Both the position numbers and the translations under genes were made by a program. The notes below the pieces were generated by a model. The model did not search any database. It was given only the letters and a program-made list of their open reading frames with translations, and was not told the DNA's origin. This document shows, piece by piece, positions 1-6,432 of a DNA stretch of 8,607 bases; within the stretch, counting starts at the first letter, position 1, and every line of letters starts with the position of its first letter. Source of the stretch: Candidatus Thalassarchaeaceae archaeon (GTDB lineage Archaea > Thermoplasmatota > Poseidoniia > Poseidoniales > Thalassarchaeaceae); the NCBI GenBank assembly GCA_030754395.1, contig JASMAJ010000029.1, positions 1 to 8,607 of the forward strand, given 5' to 3'.

Positions 1-1109
1 ACTGCAACAAGGTCTCGTGCATTAGCCCTACCATAGGCAAGTCTTGTTGACAACCTCTCAAGATCCCTCATTGATTTGAGTGTCTCACGAATTTCATCCA
101 ATCTACGCGGCGCCTTAACTAAGGAAGCAACTGCAACTTGCCGCGCAGAAATTCGTTCATGATTGGTCAAAGGTCGAAGAACCCACTCTTTGAGTAATCT
201 TCTACCCATCCAAGTTCTAGTTGAATCAATAGCTTGAATCAATGAACCTTCCTTCTCACCAGCAAGAGTATGAGTCAACTCAAGATTCCGTAATGTAGTT
301 TGATCTAGTACCAAATGGCCGTCATCAGCATCAAAATGAACCTCTCTTAATGGTACTACATCAACCAGATGCAACTTTGCTAAATAGCCCGCAGTAAGTC
401 CGCAAGCCTCCATTCCTAGAGGTCTTCTATCTAGATCAATAGAGCCTAAATCACTTAGTTCAAGGTGATCTCTAACTGTCTGAAGATGCTGCTCACGAGG
501 AGCATCATGGATACTCAATGTAACTCGGTCGAGAGAGGTAACCAGTGAACGCAAATTCTCACTTTCAGCATCCTTCTTTCCTAGAACTAATTCGCTTGGT
601 GCCCAACGCTGTAACTCATCCCTAATTCTCTCAAATCGACCGGCTCCTGAGTGCTCCTGTAACCAAGCCCTACCTGTCGAAGAATCAAGAATTGCGAGAC
701 CCAAACCATCTGCTCGAGAAACAATTCCTGCTAGCAGACTAGAGCCATCCTCTCCAATCAAATTCTCTTCGTACAATGAACCTGGAGTGTAAACTCTAGT
801 TACCACTCGCTCAAGAATTTTTGATCCAGGGCGCAACTCATCTTCCTGCTCACACAAGGTCACCTTGTATCCAGCTTTCAGCATTCCTTGAAGATATGAT
901 TCTACAGAGTGCCAAGGAACCCCTGCCATTGGAACAGGAGAGTCTGAATTTTTGTCTCGACTAGTCAAAGTAATCCCTAGTACCTCTGATGCGAGAACGG
1001 CATCGTCGTGGAACATCTCATAGAAATCTCCCATTCGAAAGAAGAGAACAGTATCAGGATGTTGGGCCTTAATTTCAGCAAACTGATCGAGCATCGAACG
1101 CTTTGACAT
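1..1109 (-). CDS. mutS: DNA mismatch repair protein MutS (MutS1 type), N-terminal part, 3' end beyond the window
   Basis: Reverse-strand reading frame, open from the ATG at 1109 to the window edge (369 codons), so the protein is cut by the window and not broken. MutS binds mismatched DNA as a dimer and recruits MutL. The mismatch-binding domain is clear: GDFYEMF at residues 27-33 carries the Phe-X-Glu motif (F29, E31) that stacks on and contacts the mismatch. It is followed by PMAGVPWHS (60-68) and a CEQ motif near 86-88. The connector domain follows, then the start of the core and lever region (NLEL at 275-278, then the ID-T-T-MG-RLL pattern near 294-306). The ATPase domain lies off the window. 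A GGAGGTGA Shine-Dalgarno (1122-1115) sits 5 nt before this ATG; an in-frame ATG at 1124 lies upstream of that signal and is less likely. The intact F-X-E motif points to MutS1. It is divergent from the transporter gene. Confidence 0.95.
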   Translation of the reverse strand, partial: MSKRSMLDQFAEIKAQHPDTVLFFRMGDFYEMFHDDAVLASEVLGITLTSRDKNSDSPVPMAGVPWHSVESYLQGMLKAGYKVTLCEQEDELRPGSKILERVVTRVYTPGSLYEENLIGEDGSSLLAGIVSRADGLGLAILDSSTGRAWLQEHSGAGRFERIRDELQRWAPSELVLGKKDAESENLRSLVTSLDRVTLSIHDAPREQHLQTVRDHLELSDLGSIDLDRRPLGMEACGLTAGYLAKLHLVDVVPLREVHFDADDGHLVLDQTTLRNLELTHTLAGEKEGSLIQAIDSTRTWMGRRLLKEWVLRPLTNHERISARQVAVASLVKAPRRLDEIRETLKSMRDLERLSTRLAYGRANARDLVA

Positions 1110-1114
1110 CAAAT

Positions 1115-1122
1115 TCACCTCC
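1115..1122 (-). promoter_or_regulatory. Strong Shine-Dalgarno site for mutS
   Basis: GGAGGTGA read on the minus strand matches the complement of the conserved archaeal 16S rRNA 3' end over eight bases. It lies 5 nt before the ATG at 1109. This decides the mutS start over the in-frame ATG at 1124. Confidence 0.8.
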
Positions 1123-1182
1123 ATCGCTAACGCTGCGCGTAGGTCTACTCACAGAGCCGAGGGTGCATAAGCAATACCCTCT

Positions 1183-1199
1183 CCGCCCCTATGGGGCGG
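1183..1199. repeat. Perfect GC-rich hairpin in the mutS/transporter intergenic region
   Basis: CCGCCCC (1183-1189), loop TAT (1190-1192), GGGGCGG (1193-1199): a perfect 7-bp stem. An outer pair, GCAATA (1171-1176) with TATTGC (1201-1206), could extend it across a bulge. A second inverted repeat, GAGGGT (1159-1164) with ACCCTC (1176-1181), lies just to the left and shares one base with the outer pair, so the two would compete. The 156 nt between the divergent starts hold no gene that I can support. The site could be a transcript-level structure or a protein-binding palindrome. The function is unknown. Confidence 0.6.
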
Positions 1200-1250
1200 C
1201 TATTGCATCCCTCATACTATCTTATGTCTGAAAACCTCGACGAATACAAA

Positions 1251-1257
1251 GAGGAGG
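1251..1257 (+). promoter_or_regulatory. Shine-Dalgarno that sets the transporter start
   Basis: GAGGAGG lies 8 nt before the ATG at 1266. It supports that start over in-frame upstream ATGs at 1191, which falls inside a hairpin, and at 1224, neither of which has a comparable signal. Confidence 0.7.
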
Positions 1258-1265
1258 ACCATTCG

Positions 1266-2207
1266 ATGCAGCAAGATAGACAACTGGGAATGCATGGTTT
1301 AATGCTACTCGTTGCGATAATATGGGGGATATCTTGGGCTGTTGGGAGAATATTGGCCACAGGGCTTCCTCCAATGACGGGAGCATGGCTTCGATATATT
1401 GTGACAACTTTACTGTTCTACATTTGGTTCGCAATTCAATATTCACAAGGACAACCTGTGAAATGGCTTCCAGCGGAAAAGAAATCATGGAAGACGCTGA
1501 TAATAATAGCTACAACTGGAGTCTTATTCTACCAAGCATTCTTCATGCATGGAATGATGTATACAGCAGCAGGTGATGCCTCACTAATCATAACTTTCAA
1601 TCCTATTTTCACAGTACTTCTAGCAGCTCCAATGTTAGGTCAACCTATATCTCGCAGAATGTTCATTGGGTTGATGTGTGGATTCATCGGAGTCTTTGTT
1701 GTCACAGGATGGTCCCCTAATACAGACCTACCTGCTGATGAAAGAATCTTTGGAAATCTATTGGTCCTAATCGCGTCTTTAAGTTGGGCATTTACAACTA
1801 ATATGACCAAGCGAATGATGGAACGGCGCAAGGGGGAAGAGGAAGCCACCGCACTTCAAATCGTAGTTTGGTATTCACTTCTAGGAACTTTGATGCTGAC
1901 TCCATTCGCAGCATTTGATGCTTGGCAACACGGAATTCCTGAACCAACAATGGAAGATTGGTATGCAGTCCTATATCTTGGATCTCTCTCTACAGTATTA
2001 GCCTACTATTGGTTCGCCATGGGAATTGAGAAATTGGGAGCAACCGCTGCCTCCTCCTATGTGTTCCTAGTGCCTGTGTTTGGAATATTAGGTGGAGTCT
2101 GGTTGCTCGATGAAAAGATAGGTTGGACACTCCTCATTGGCTTCTTGATGATAGTTGCAGGAGTAAGGGTTGTTCAATCGGAGAGCAAGAGACTACGGAC
2201 AGGATAA
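1266..2207 (+). CDS. EamA/DMT-superfamily transporter (ten predicted membrane helices)
   Basis: 313-residue integral membrane protein of the drug/metabolite transporter superfamily, close to the usual length of about 300. Two EamA repeats are visible, near residues 13-147 and 162-303, each about five hydrophobic helices. The first repeat carries the characteristic stretch around residues 97-129 (YTAAGDASL, then P and LGQPIS). The second has the matching GATAASSYVFLVP region (258-270) followed by LLDEKIG. The cytoplasm-like loop near 182-194 is rich in Arg, Lys and Glu. The family exports or imports small metabolites such as amino acids or nucleotide-related compounds; the substrate cannot be told from sequence. 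The start is chosen from the GAGGAGG site; an upstream in-frame ATG at 1191 would add 25 polar residues that do not look like family sequence. The gene is flanked by two related hairpins and looks monocistronic, which fits an accessory gene beside a core translation block. Confidence 0.9.
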   Translation: MQQDRQLGMHGLMLLVAIIWGISWAVGRILATGLPPMTGAWLRYIVTTLLFYIWFAIQYSQGQPVKWLPAEKKSWKTLIIIATTGVLFYQAFFMHGMMYTAAGDASLIITFNPIFTVLLAAPMLGQPISRRMFIGLMCGFIGVFVVTGWSPNTDLPADERIFGNLLVLIASLSWAFTTNMTKRMMERRKGEEEATALQIVVWYSLLGTLMLTPFAAFDAWQHGIPEPTMEDWYAVLYLGSLSTVLAYYWFAMGIEKLGATAASSYVFLVPVFGILGGVWLLDEKIGWTLLIGFLMIVAGVRVVQSESKRLRTG

Positions 2208-2210
2208 TAC

Positions 2211-2225
2211 AGCCCCTACGGGGCT
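2211..2225 (+). terminator. Hairpin just after the transporter gene, possible transcript end
   Basis: AGCCCC (2211-2216), loop TAC, GGGGCT (2220-2225): a perfect 6-bp stem that begins 3 nt after the TAA stop. No long T tract follows, so it is not a classical intrinsic terminator. Archaeal termination usually depends on T-rich runs, so a role in protecting the 3' end is equally possible. Its core CCCCTACGGGG nearly repeats the core of the hairpin at 1183-1199. Confidence 0.45.
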
Positions 2226-2234
2226 TCACTCAGC

Positions 2235-2242
2235 ATTATATA
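2235..2242 (+). promoter_or_regulatory. TATA box for the L10e-hpt-dph2 unit
   Basis: ATTATATA lies 36-43 nt before the L10e ATG. With the usual archaeal spacing of about 25 nt, transcription would start near 2264-2267. That leaves a very short leader carrying GAGGT (2266-2270), 7 nt before the ATG. Confidence 0.65.
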
Positions 2243-2277
2243 CAGCGGGCAGGTCGGCCGAGTCCGAGGTAGTATAG

Positions 2278-2823
2278 ATGGCACGCAAGCCAGCAAAGAT
2301 GTATCGTCAGGTCAAAGGCCAGGCTTACACACGCAGAGAGTACACCGGTGGTGTCCCAAATAACCGAATTCTACGCTATCACATGGGTAACCGTAAGGCT
2401 GCCGAAGCAGGTGAATTTGAAGTGGTTGTCAATCTAACTGTAGACAATGCAGTTCAGATTCGTCACACCGCACTTGAGGCTGCTCGTCAAGTATCCAATG
2501 CTACCATTAGAGAAGCCGCTGGAGAACTGGGCTATGCTCTTCGTGTCCACAAGTATCCTCACAACATTCTTCGAGAAAACAAGCAAGCAACAGGAGCTGG
2601 AGCAGATCGTGTCTCTCAAGGGATGCGCCTATCCTTCGGCAAGAATGTAGGTACTGCGGCCCGAGTGAAGAAGAATGATGTCATCGTATCAATTCACACA
2701 TCTGCAGAATTCTACCTCGACGCACGCAATGCTCTTCGTAAGGCCGGAATGAAATTCCCTAGCCCAACTCACATCAGAGTTGTTCGAGGTGAAGAGCACC
2801 TGAGAGTTAAGGGACTGATATGA
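2278..2823 (+). CDS. rpl10e: Large-subunit ribosomal protein L10e (uL16 family)
   Basis: 181 residues, a typical length for archaeal L10e, the counterpart of bacterial L16 and eukaryotic L10. It binds 23S rRNA near the central protuberance and helps accommodate tRNA at the peptidyl-transferase centre. The hallmark basic N-terminus is present: MARKPAKMYRQ, then KGQAYTRREYTGGVPNNRI (residues 13-31), then MGN (36-38). The central region carries RHTALEAAR and HKYPHNILRENK (91-102), the loop that approaches the peptidyl-transferase centre in solved ribosomes. The C-terminal half has the conserved SQGMRLSFGK and the RNALRKAGMKFPSPTHI stretch. The ATG at 2278 has GAGGT at 2266-2270 and a clear TATA box, and nothing upstream extends the protein. 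It is the first gene of an apparent unit with hpt 12 nt downstream. The highly conserved sequence makes the call near certain. Confidence 0.97.
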   Translation: MARKPAKMYRQVKGQAYTRREYTGGVPNNRILRYHMGNRKAAEAGEFEVVVNLTVDNAVQIRHTALEAARQVSNATIREAAGELGYALRVHKYPHNILRENKQATGAGADRVSQGMRLSFGKNVGTAARVKKNDVIVSIHTSAEFYLDARNALRKAGMKFPSPTHIRVVRGEEHLRVKGLI

Positions 2824-2835
2824 GGTCGGCCGGGT

Positions 2836-3414
2836 ATGTCGCCCGTTGATCCATTGACTATCCTTCAGAATTCCCTACGCGGAGCTCCTATCATTTGGAA
2901 GGGAGAATATCCCTACTTCATTCATCCCATTTCTGATGGAATTCCTAGAATGGACCCAGATGTTTTGAGGGCCACTAGAGATCTAATTGTATCCAGTGTA
3001 GATTGGTCCGAGGTTGACCTCATCGTAACAGTTGAAGCAATGGGACTACCACTATTGGCAGCAGTTGGCGATGCAACAGGAAAACCAACTGTTGTTATCC
3101 GTAAGCGTTCTTATGGAATGGAAGGAGAAACTCGTGTAGATGTCGCAACTGGTTACTCTCAATCAACCGTCTATATCAATGACATAAAGGCAGGCGAAAG
3201 AATAGTAATCGTAGATGATGTGATTTCAACTGGAGGAACCCTTGAACCACTTTTGGAGACACTTGAAAACATGGGAGTTATCCTCCAAGACATCGTTATT
3301 GCAATCGAAAAGGGAGAGGGCAGAGAACGCCTGAACAGAGAACGACCCCATTGGCCAGTTCGCTCCCTTGCGCGAATAGATATCATTGATGGTAAGGTTG
3401 AGATTGTCGGTTGA
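2836..3414 (+). CDS. hpt: Archaeal hypoxanthine/guanine phosphoribosyltransferase
   Basis: 192-residue cytoplasmic type I phosphoribosyltransferase of purine salvage. It would convert hypoxanthine or guanine plus PRPP to IMP or GMP. The PRPP-binding motif is IVIVDDVISTGGT at residues 123-135, with the paired aspartates at 127-128. Upstream features match the archaeal Hpt subgroup and not adenine phosphoribosyltransferase proper: RGAPII-KGEYPYFIHPISDGIP (15-37), TVEAMGLPL (65-73), and the RKRSYGMEGE plus TGYS stretch (89-108). The ATG at 2836 follows the L10e stop by 12 nt, with GAGGT at 2822-2826 overlapping that stop, so the two genes are probably cotranscribed. No obvious residue is missing. 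The archaeal family has in places been annotated as adenine PRTase-like, so the exact base preference remains inferred. Confidence 0.9.
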   Translation: MSPVDPLTILQNSLRGAPIIWKGEYPYFIHPISDGIPRMDPDVLRATRDLIVSSVDWSEVDLIVTVEAMGLPLLAAVGDATGKPTVVIRKRSYGMEGETRVDVATGYSQSTVYINDIKAGERIVIVDDVISTGGTLEPLLETLENMGVILQDIVIAIEKGEGRERLNRERPHWPVRSLARIDIIDGKVEIVG

Positions 3415-3476
3415 ATGTGCTGCTAACCTATGCAACCGCTCAAATACAGGACCTTGGACAGCGAGTTGGTCACACC

Positions 3477-4583
3477 ATGGATATGGAGCGTCATGATTTT
3501 CAGCTCGACGATTTAGTCGAGAGAATCAAAGACAATGACCACCGTCTAGTAGCACTGCAAGTCCCAGAAGGTCTGAAGATGCAGGCTCTAGAGATGATGG
3601 ATGCTATCGAAGACAATTCTTCAGCAAAAGTAGTACTGGCTGCTGACCCTTGCTATGGTGCGTGTGATTTAGTACATGACAAGATGCGGATGATGGGGGT
3701 GGAATTGGTTGCACACATGGGACATAGTGCAATGAATATTGATTCGGGAATGCCTACTCATTTCATCCCCGTAACCTATGAAGGAGATCCTGAAATCGAC
3801 CCAGTTGTACCTATTCTGGCAAAACACAAGGCGATAGCTGAGGCTAGATTGTCAAAGAAAGAAGAAGGAGAGCTAACTGAGGAGGAAGCTCAGGAGCGTT
3901 TCCTAGATGCAGTCGGGCGTGTCGCGCCTCTAAGTGGAACCAAATTAGGATTAGTTGGGTCAATTCAGCACTTGCATTTACTACTAGAATACAAGGAAAG
4001 ATTGGAAAAAGCGGGCTTTGATGTAGAAATACCAATAGGAGGAGCCCGATTGACTTTCCCTGGCCAAGTATTAGGTTGCAACTACTCAGGAGATGATCCC
4101 ACAATTGGTCACTACCTATTCCTTGGTTCAGGTGATTTTCATCCAATAGGTCTAGTCATGCATACAGGTAAGCCTCTTGCTCTGCTAGATCCTTACACAG
4201 GCCAAGCAAGCGAAATGTCTTTTGAGAGAATTGAGCGTATCCTTCGCCAGCGCATGGGACTAATTTTTGCAGTTGATAATGCCAATTCTTTTGGTATACT
4301 AATCGGAGAGAAGCCCGGACAGATGCGTCGAAATCTAGCTATTCGAATGAAAAGGCTGCTTGAGACACATGGCAAGAAAGGATACTTACTCGCTCTTGAT
4401 CATGTAGGTCCTGAACTAATCGACTTTTATCCAGTCGATGCATTCGTCAATACCGCTTGTCCGCGAATTGCTATCGATGATGCTGTGAAGTATGACAAGC
4501 CACTAATTACACCATTTGAATTAGAAGTGGCACTTGGTGAAAAACAATGGGAAAATGGATATCTTTTCGATGAGATTCCATAG
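3477..4583 (+). CDS. dph2: 2-(3-amino-3-carboxypropyl)histidine synthase (diphthamide synthase Dph2)
   Basis: 368 residues from the ATG at 3477. The archaeal Dph2 homodimer is a non-canonical radical-SAM enzyme. It transfers the aminocarboxypropyl group of S-adenosylmethionine to a histidine of elongation factor 2, the first step of diphthamide. Three separated cysteines coordinate its iron-sulfur cluster. The candidates here are C63 in the YGAC motif, C201 in VLGCNYS and C328 in NTACPRIAID, one per domain. Other family marks are LQVPEGLK near residue 27, HMGHSAM (80-86), and FLGSGDFHPIGL (215-226). An acidic-basic charged stretch around 118-141 looks like an insertion. The start is uncertain. 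The frame stays open upstream to a TTG at 3411 that would overlap the hpt stop, but family homology begins only after residue 1 here; an ATG at 3483 is also possible. No strong Shine-Dalgarno precedes 3477. The gene follows hpt by 62 nt. Confidence 0.93.
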   Translation: MDMERHDFQLDDLVERIKDNDHRLVALQVPEGLKMQALEMMDAIEDNSSAKVVLAADPCYGACDLVHDKMRMMGVELVAHMGHSAMNIDSGMPTHFIPVTYEGDPEIDPVVPILAKHKAIAEARLSKKEEGELTEEEAQERFLDAVGRVAPLSGTKLGLVGSIQHLHLLLEYKERLEKAGFDVEIPIGGARLTFPGQVLGCNYSGDDPTIGHYLFLGSGDFHPIGLVMHTGKPLALLDPYTGQASEMSFERIERILRQRMGLIFAVDNANSFGILIGEKPGQMRRNLAIRMKRLLETHGKKGYLLALDHVGPELIDFYPVDAFVNTACPRIAIDDAVKYDKPLITPFELEVALGEKQWENGYLFDEIP

Positions 4584-4593
4584 TCCCACTTCT

Positions 4594-4629
4594 CACGCAC
4601 ATGTCACACACGCGTACATACGCGCGCGC
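4594..4629. other. Alternating purine-pyrimidine tract upstream of orc1/cdc6 (Z-DNA prone)
   Basis: Bases 4594-4604 and 4605-4629 alternate strictly between pyrimidine and purine, with one phase slip at 4604/4605. The tract ends in a CG-rich run (4621-4629). It contains an inverted repeat, CGCGTA (4611-4616) with TACGCG (4619-4624). It fills much of the 90-nt gap between dph2 and orc1/cdc6. The alternation is seen directly; Z-DNA formation or any role at an origin is inference. Confidence 0.55.
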
Positions 4630-4673
4630 TGCAGCAAATATCTCTAAGAACGATGAAAGCACGAATCGAATGA

Positions 4674-5849
4674 ATGGCAGGATACCTCGACCGCATCGGA
4701 GCAGGCAAAGTCCTGCTGGACAAAAGCCCCTTGTCGTACGATTGGATTCCTCCTAATCTCATTGGGCGTGATACGGAACTGGGTGACATGGCATCCATTT
4801 TCTCTCAAATTGAGAATCATGATACTAGTTGTCGCGCAGTTATAATGGGACCAGTGGGTTCTGGAAAGACAGTTCTAACCCAGCGTTTTGGAGAAGACAT
4901 TCAACGCCACTTAGAAGGGCGAAGAAAGGTAGTTTTAGTTCATGTCAACTGCCGTAACCATCCGACAGGTTCTCAGGTTCTTCAACAAATTGCTTTGACT
5001 CTTGATTCACGTCATCCCGAGAGAGGATTCAGTCCTGGAGAAATTATCCAAACTATTCGCCGGAACCTGTACGCACATGAAAGCCATCTACTACTGATTC
5101 TCGATGAAGTCGACGTTCTAGTTCGTAGAGATTCTTCTGATCTAATCTACAAACTTCTAAGAATCGATGAGGGGCAACAACATTCCGGCTCTGCGTCTCT
5201 TATTCTGGTTAGCCAAGATCTTACTCTTCTGAAGTACTTCGAGCCTGCAATTATCTCACGTCTTGGTCAATCAAATGTAATAGAGTTACAACCTTATGAT
5301 GCTGAAACCCTTGCAGGAATCGCAAGCCAGCGTGCTGAAATAGCATGCAGAACAGGTTCTGTTTCTGACGAAACACTGAGTAAAATAGGCCGTTTCTCGG
5401 CTGAAGTCGGTGATGCTAGAATGGCAATTGAATTACTTGATGCTGCAATACGTAGAGCGGAGAAGGCTGGGCGTGGAGATGTTCTTCCTGAAGACGTTCG
5501 TCCAAGCACGTTGCGCAAAGCATCTCTTGAACCAGCTCAGGTCGACAACCTCTCACAGCATCAGAAATTGGTACTCTTGGGAATTTGTCGACGCTTGAAA
5601 AAAACTGATGAGATTTCAAGTGGAGACGCGCAGAAGTTGTATCAATTGGTTTGTGAGGAATTTGCAGTTAAGCCTCGTAGTTACACTACATTCTGGAAAC
5701 ATCTCAAAACTCTTGAAACTGAGGGTCTGATTGAGACAAAAACTGCTAATGCTAGTGCTGGTCGGGGAAGAACTCAACACATTACTATGACAAACACAGC
5801 CCCTGCTACACTTGAAAGCAGAATTGAGAAAGAGTTGCTGCGGGGCTGA
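4674..5849 (+). CDS. cdc6: Orc1/Cdc6 replication initiator, AAA+ ATPase
   Basis: 391 residues, typical for archaeal Orc1/Cdc6. The protein binds origin DNA and helps load the MCM helicase. An AAA+ domain comes first. Walker A is GPVGSGKT (59-66), Walker B is LLLILDEVD (139-147), a sensor 1-like region is LILVSQDL (176-183), an ISRL stretch (195-198) carries a likely arginine finger, and sensor 2 is GDARMAI (246-252). IELQPYDAETL (203-213), followed by QRAE, is characteristic of this family. The C-terminal winged helix spans roughly 295-375, with SYTTFWKHLKTLETEGLIE (336-354) as its recognition part. The N-terminal GRDTEL (31-36) is also typical. The ATG at 4674 is chosen because a TGA in the same frame directly precedes it; no Shine-Dalgarno is visible. 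An AAATAT at 4636-4641 is a weak TATA candidate. It sits alone between two translation units. Confidence 0.95.
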   Translation: MAGYLDRIGAGKVLLDKSPLSYDWIPPNLIGRDTELGDMASIFSQIENHDTSCRAVIMGPVGSGKTVLTQRFGEDIQRHLEGRRKVVLVHVNCRNHPTGSQVLQQIALTLDSRHPERGFSPGEIIQTIRRNLYAHESHLLLILDEVDVLVRRDSSDLIYKLLRIDEGQQHSGSASLILVSQDLTLLKYFEPAIISRLGQSNVIELQPYDAETLAGIASQRAEIACRTGSVSDETLSKIGRFSAEVGDARMAIELLDAAIRRAEKAGRGDVLPEDVRPSTLRKASLEPAQVDNLSQHQKLVLLGICRRLKKTDEISSGDAQKLYQLVCEEFAVKPRSYTTFWKHLKTLETEGLIETKTANASAGRGRTQHITMTNTAPATLESRIEKELLRG

Positions 5850-5853
5850 ATCT

Positions 5854-5868
5854 ATCACCGTAGGTGAT
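5854..5868 (+). terminator. Hairpin after orc1/cdc6, possible transcript end
   Basis: ATCACC (5854-5859), loop GTA, GGTGAT (5863-5868): a perfect 6-bp stem that begins 4 nt after the cdc6 stop. No T-rich run follows directly, so termination is only inferred from the position between two transcription units. Confidence 0.4.
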
Positions 5869-5879
5869 TCCGAACCGCT

Positions 5880-5886
5880 CTTATAG
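5880..5886 (+). promoter_or_regulatory. TATA-like element for the S6e-aIF2-gamma-PIN unit
   Basis: CTTATAG lies 35-41 nt before the S6e ATG, almost the same distance as the TATA box of the L10e unit. An AGGTGA Shine-Dalgarno (5911-5916) then sits 4 nt before the ATG at 5921. Confidence 0.5.
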
Positions 5887-5920
5887 GGGTCTCTTGTCGG
5901 GAGGCCGTTCAGGTGACATC

Positions 5921-6418
5921 ATGGCCGGCAAAGATCAGTCCTTCAAGGGGGTAGTTAACGATACTAACCCCACTGCAGGTGGACGAGCATATTCAATCGA
6001 CATTACAGGGTCTAACTACAATCATTTCCTTGGAAAGAAGATCGGCGATAATGTCGATGGAATGTTTGTTGGTGAGGGAGATCAGGCTCTAAGTGGTTAC
6101 AAATTACAAATTACTGGAGGTTCAGATGTTACTGGGCGACCAATGCGCCCAGACCTAGATGGTTCTAGAGTAAAGTCAGTTCTTGTCTCCCCAGGCGTTG
6201 GATACAAGGGGAAGCGCTACGTGAAGAAAAATGCACAAGTATACCGCTACAAATATGACGGAATACGAAAGCGTCGAAATCTACGTGGAAATGTAATCAG
6301 CCAGGACACCCGTCAGATAAATCTGAAGGTTGTCGAGGCTGGGAAGAGAACCCTTCCTGCTATCTTTGGTCTTGAAGAAGAGGCCACTGCTGAGACACCC
6401 TCCAACGAAGAGGAGTGA
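5921..6418 (+). CDS. rps6e: Small-subunit ribosomal protein S6e
   Basis: 165-residue archaeal/eukaryotic-type ribosomal protein of the 30S subunit. The family signature is clear: ITGGSDVTGRPMRPDL (64-79), then VLVSPGVGYK (87-96), and a basic RNA-binding stretch, GIRKRRNLRGNVIS (114-127), followed by QINLKV (132-137). Archaeal S6e is shorter than eukaryotic S6 and lacks its long phosphorylated C-terminal helix. This copy ends in a Glu-rich tail from about 151 to 165. The start at 5921 is set by AGGTGA at 5911-5916. A GTG at 5864 would add 19 residues, but it lies within a hairpin and upstream of the TATA-like element, so it is unlikely. S6e is often found near aIF2-gamma in archaea, and here it precedes that gene by 14 nt. 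Confidence 0.95.
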   Translation: MAGKDQSFKGVVNDTNPTAGGRAYSIDITGSNYNHFLGKKIGDNVDGMFVGEGDQALSGYKLQITGGSDVTGRPMRPDLDGSRVKSVLVSPGVGYKGKRYVKKNAQVYRYKYDGIRKRRNLRGNVISQDTRQINLKVVEAGKRTLPAIFGLEEEATAETPSNEEE

Positions 6419-6432
6419 ATCAGTAGGAGTTG

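Noticed and set aside
1191..1265. N-terminal extension of the transporter from the ATG at 1191
   Set aside because: That ATG lies inside a perfect hairpin, lacks a Shine-Dalgarno, and adds polar residues unlike the family; GAGGAGG favours 1266.
3844..4146. Antisense open frame of about 100 codons within dph2
   Set aside because: It has no family resemblance or start signal and lies wholly opposite a well-conserved gene.
4584..4673. Replication origin with origin recognition boxes
   Set aside because: The gap is short and I found no repeated box resembling known archaeal ones; only the alternating tract is reported.
5864..5920. S6e start at the GTG at 5864
   Set aside because: It lies within a hairpin and upstream of the TATA-like element. 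The ATG at 5921 has AGGTGA at proper distance and gives a normal S6e N-terminus.
6430..6432. TTG start for aIF2-gamma
   Set aside because: It abuts AGGAG with no spacing and is followed at once by an ATG.
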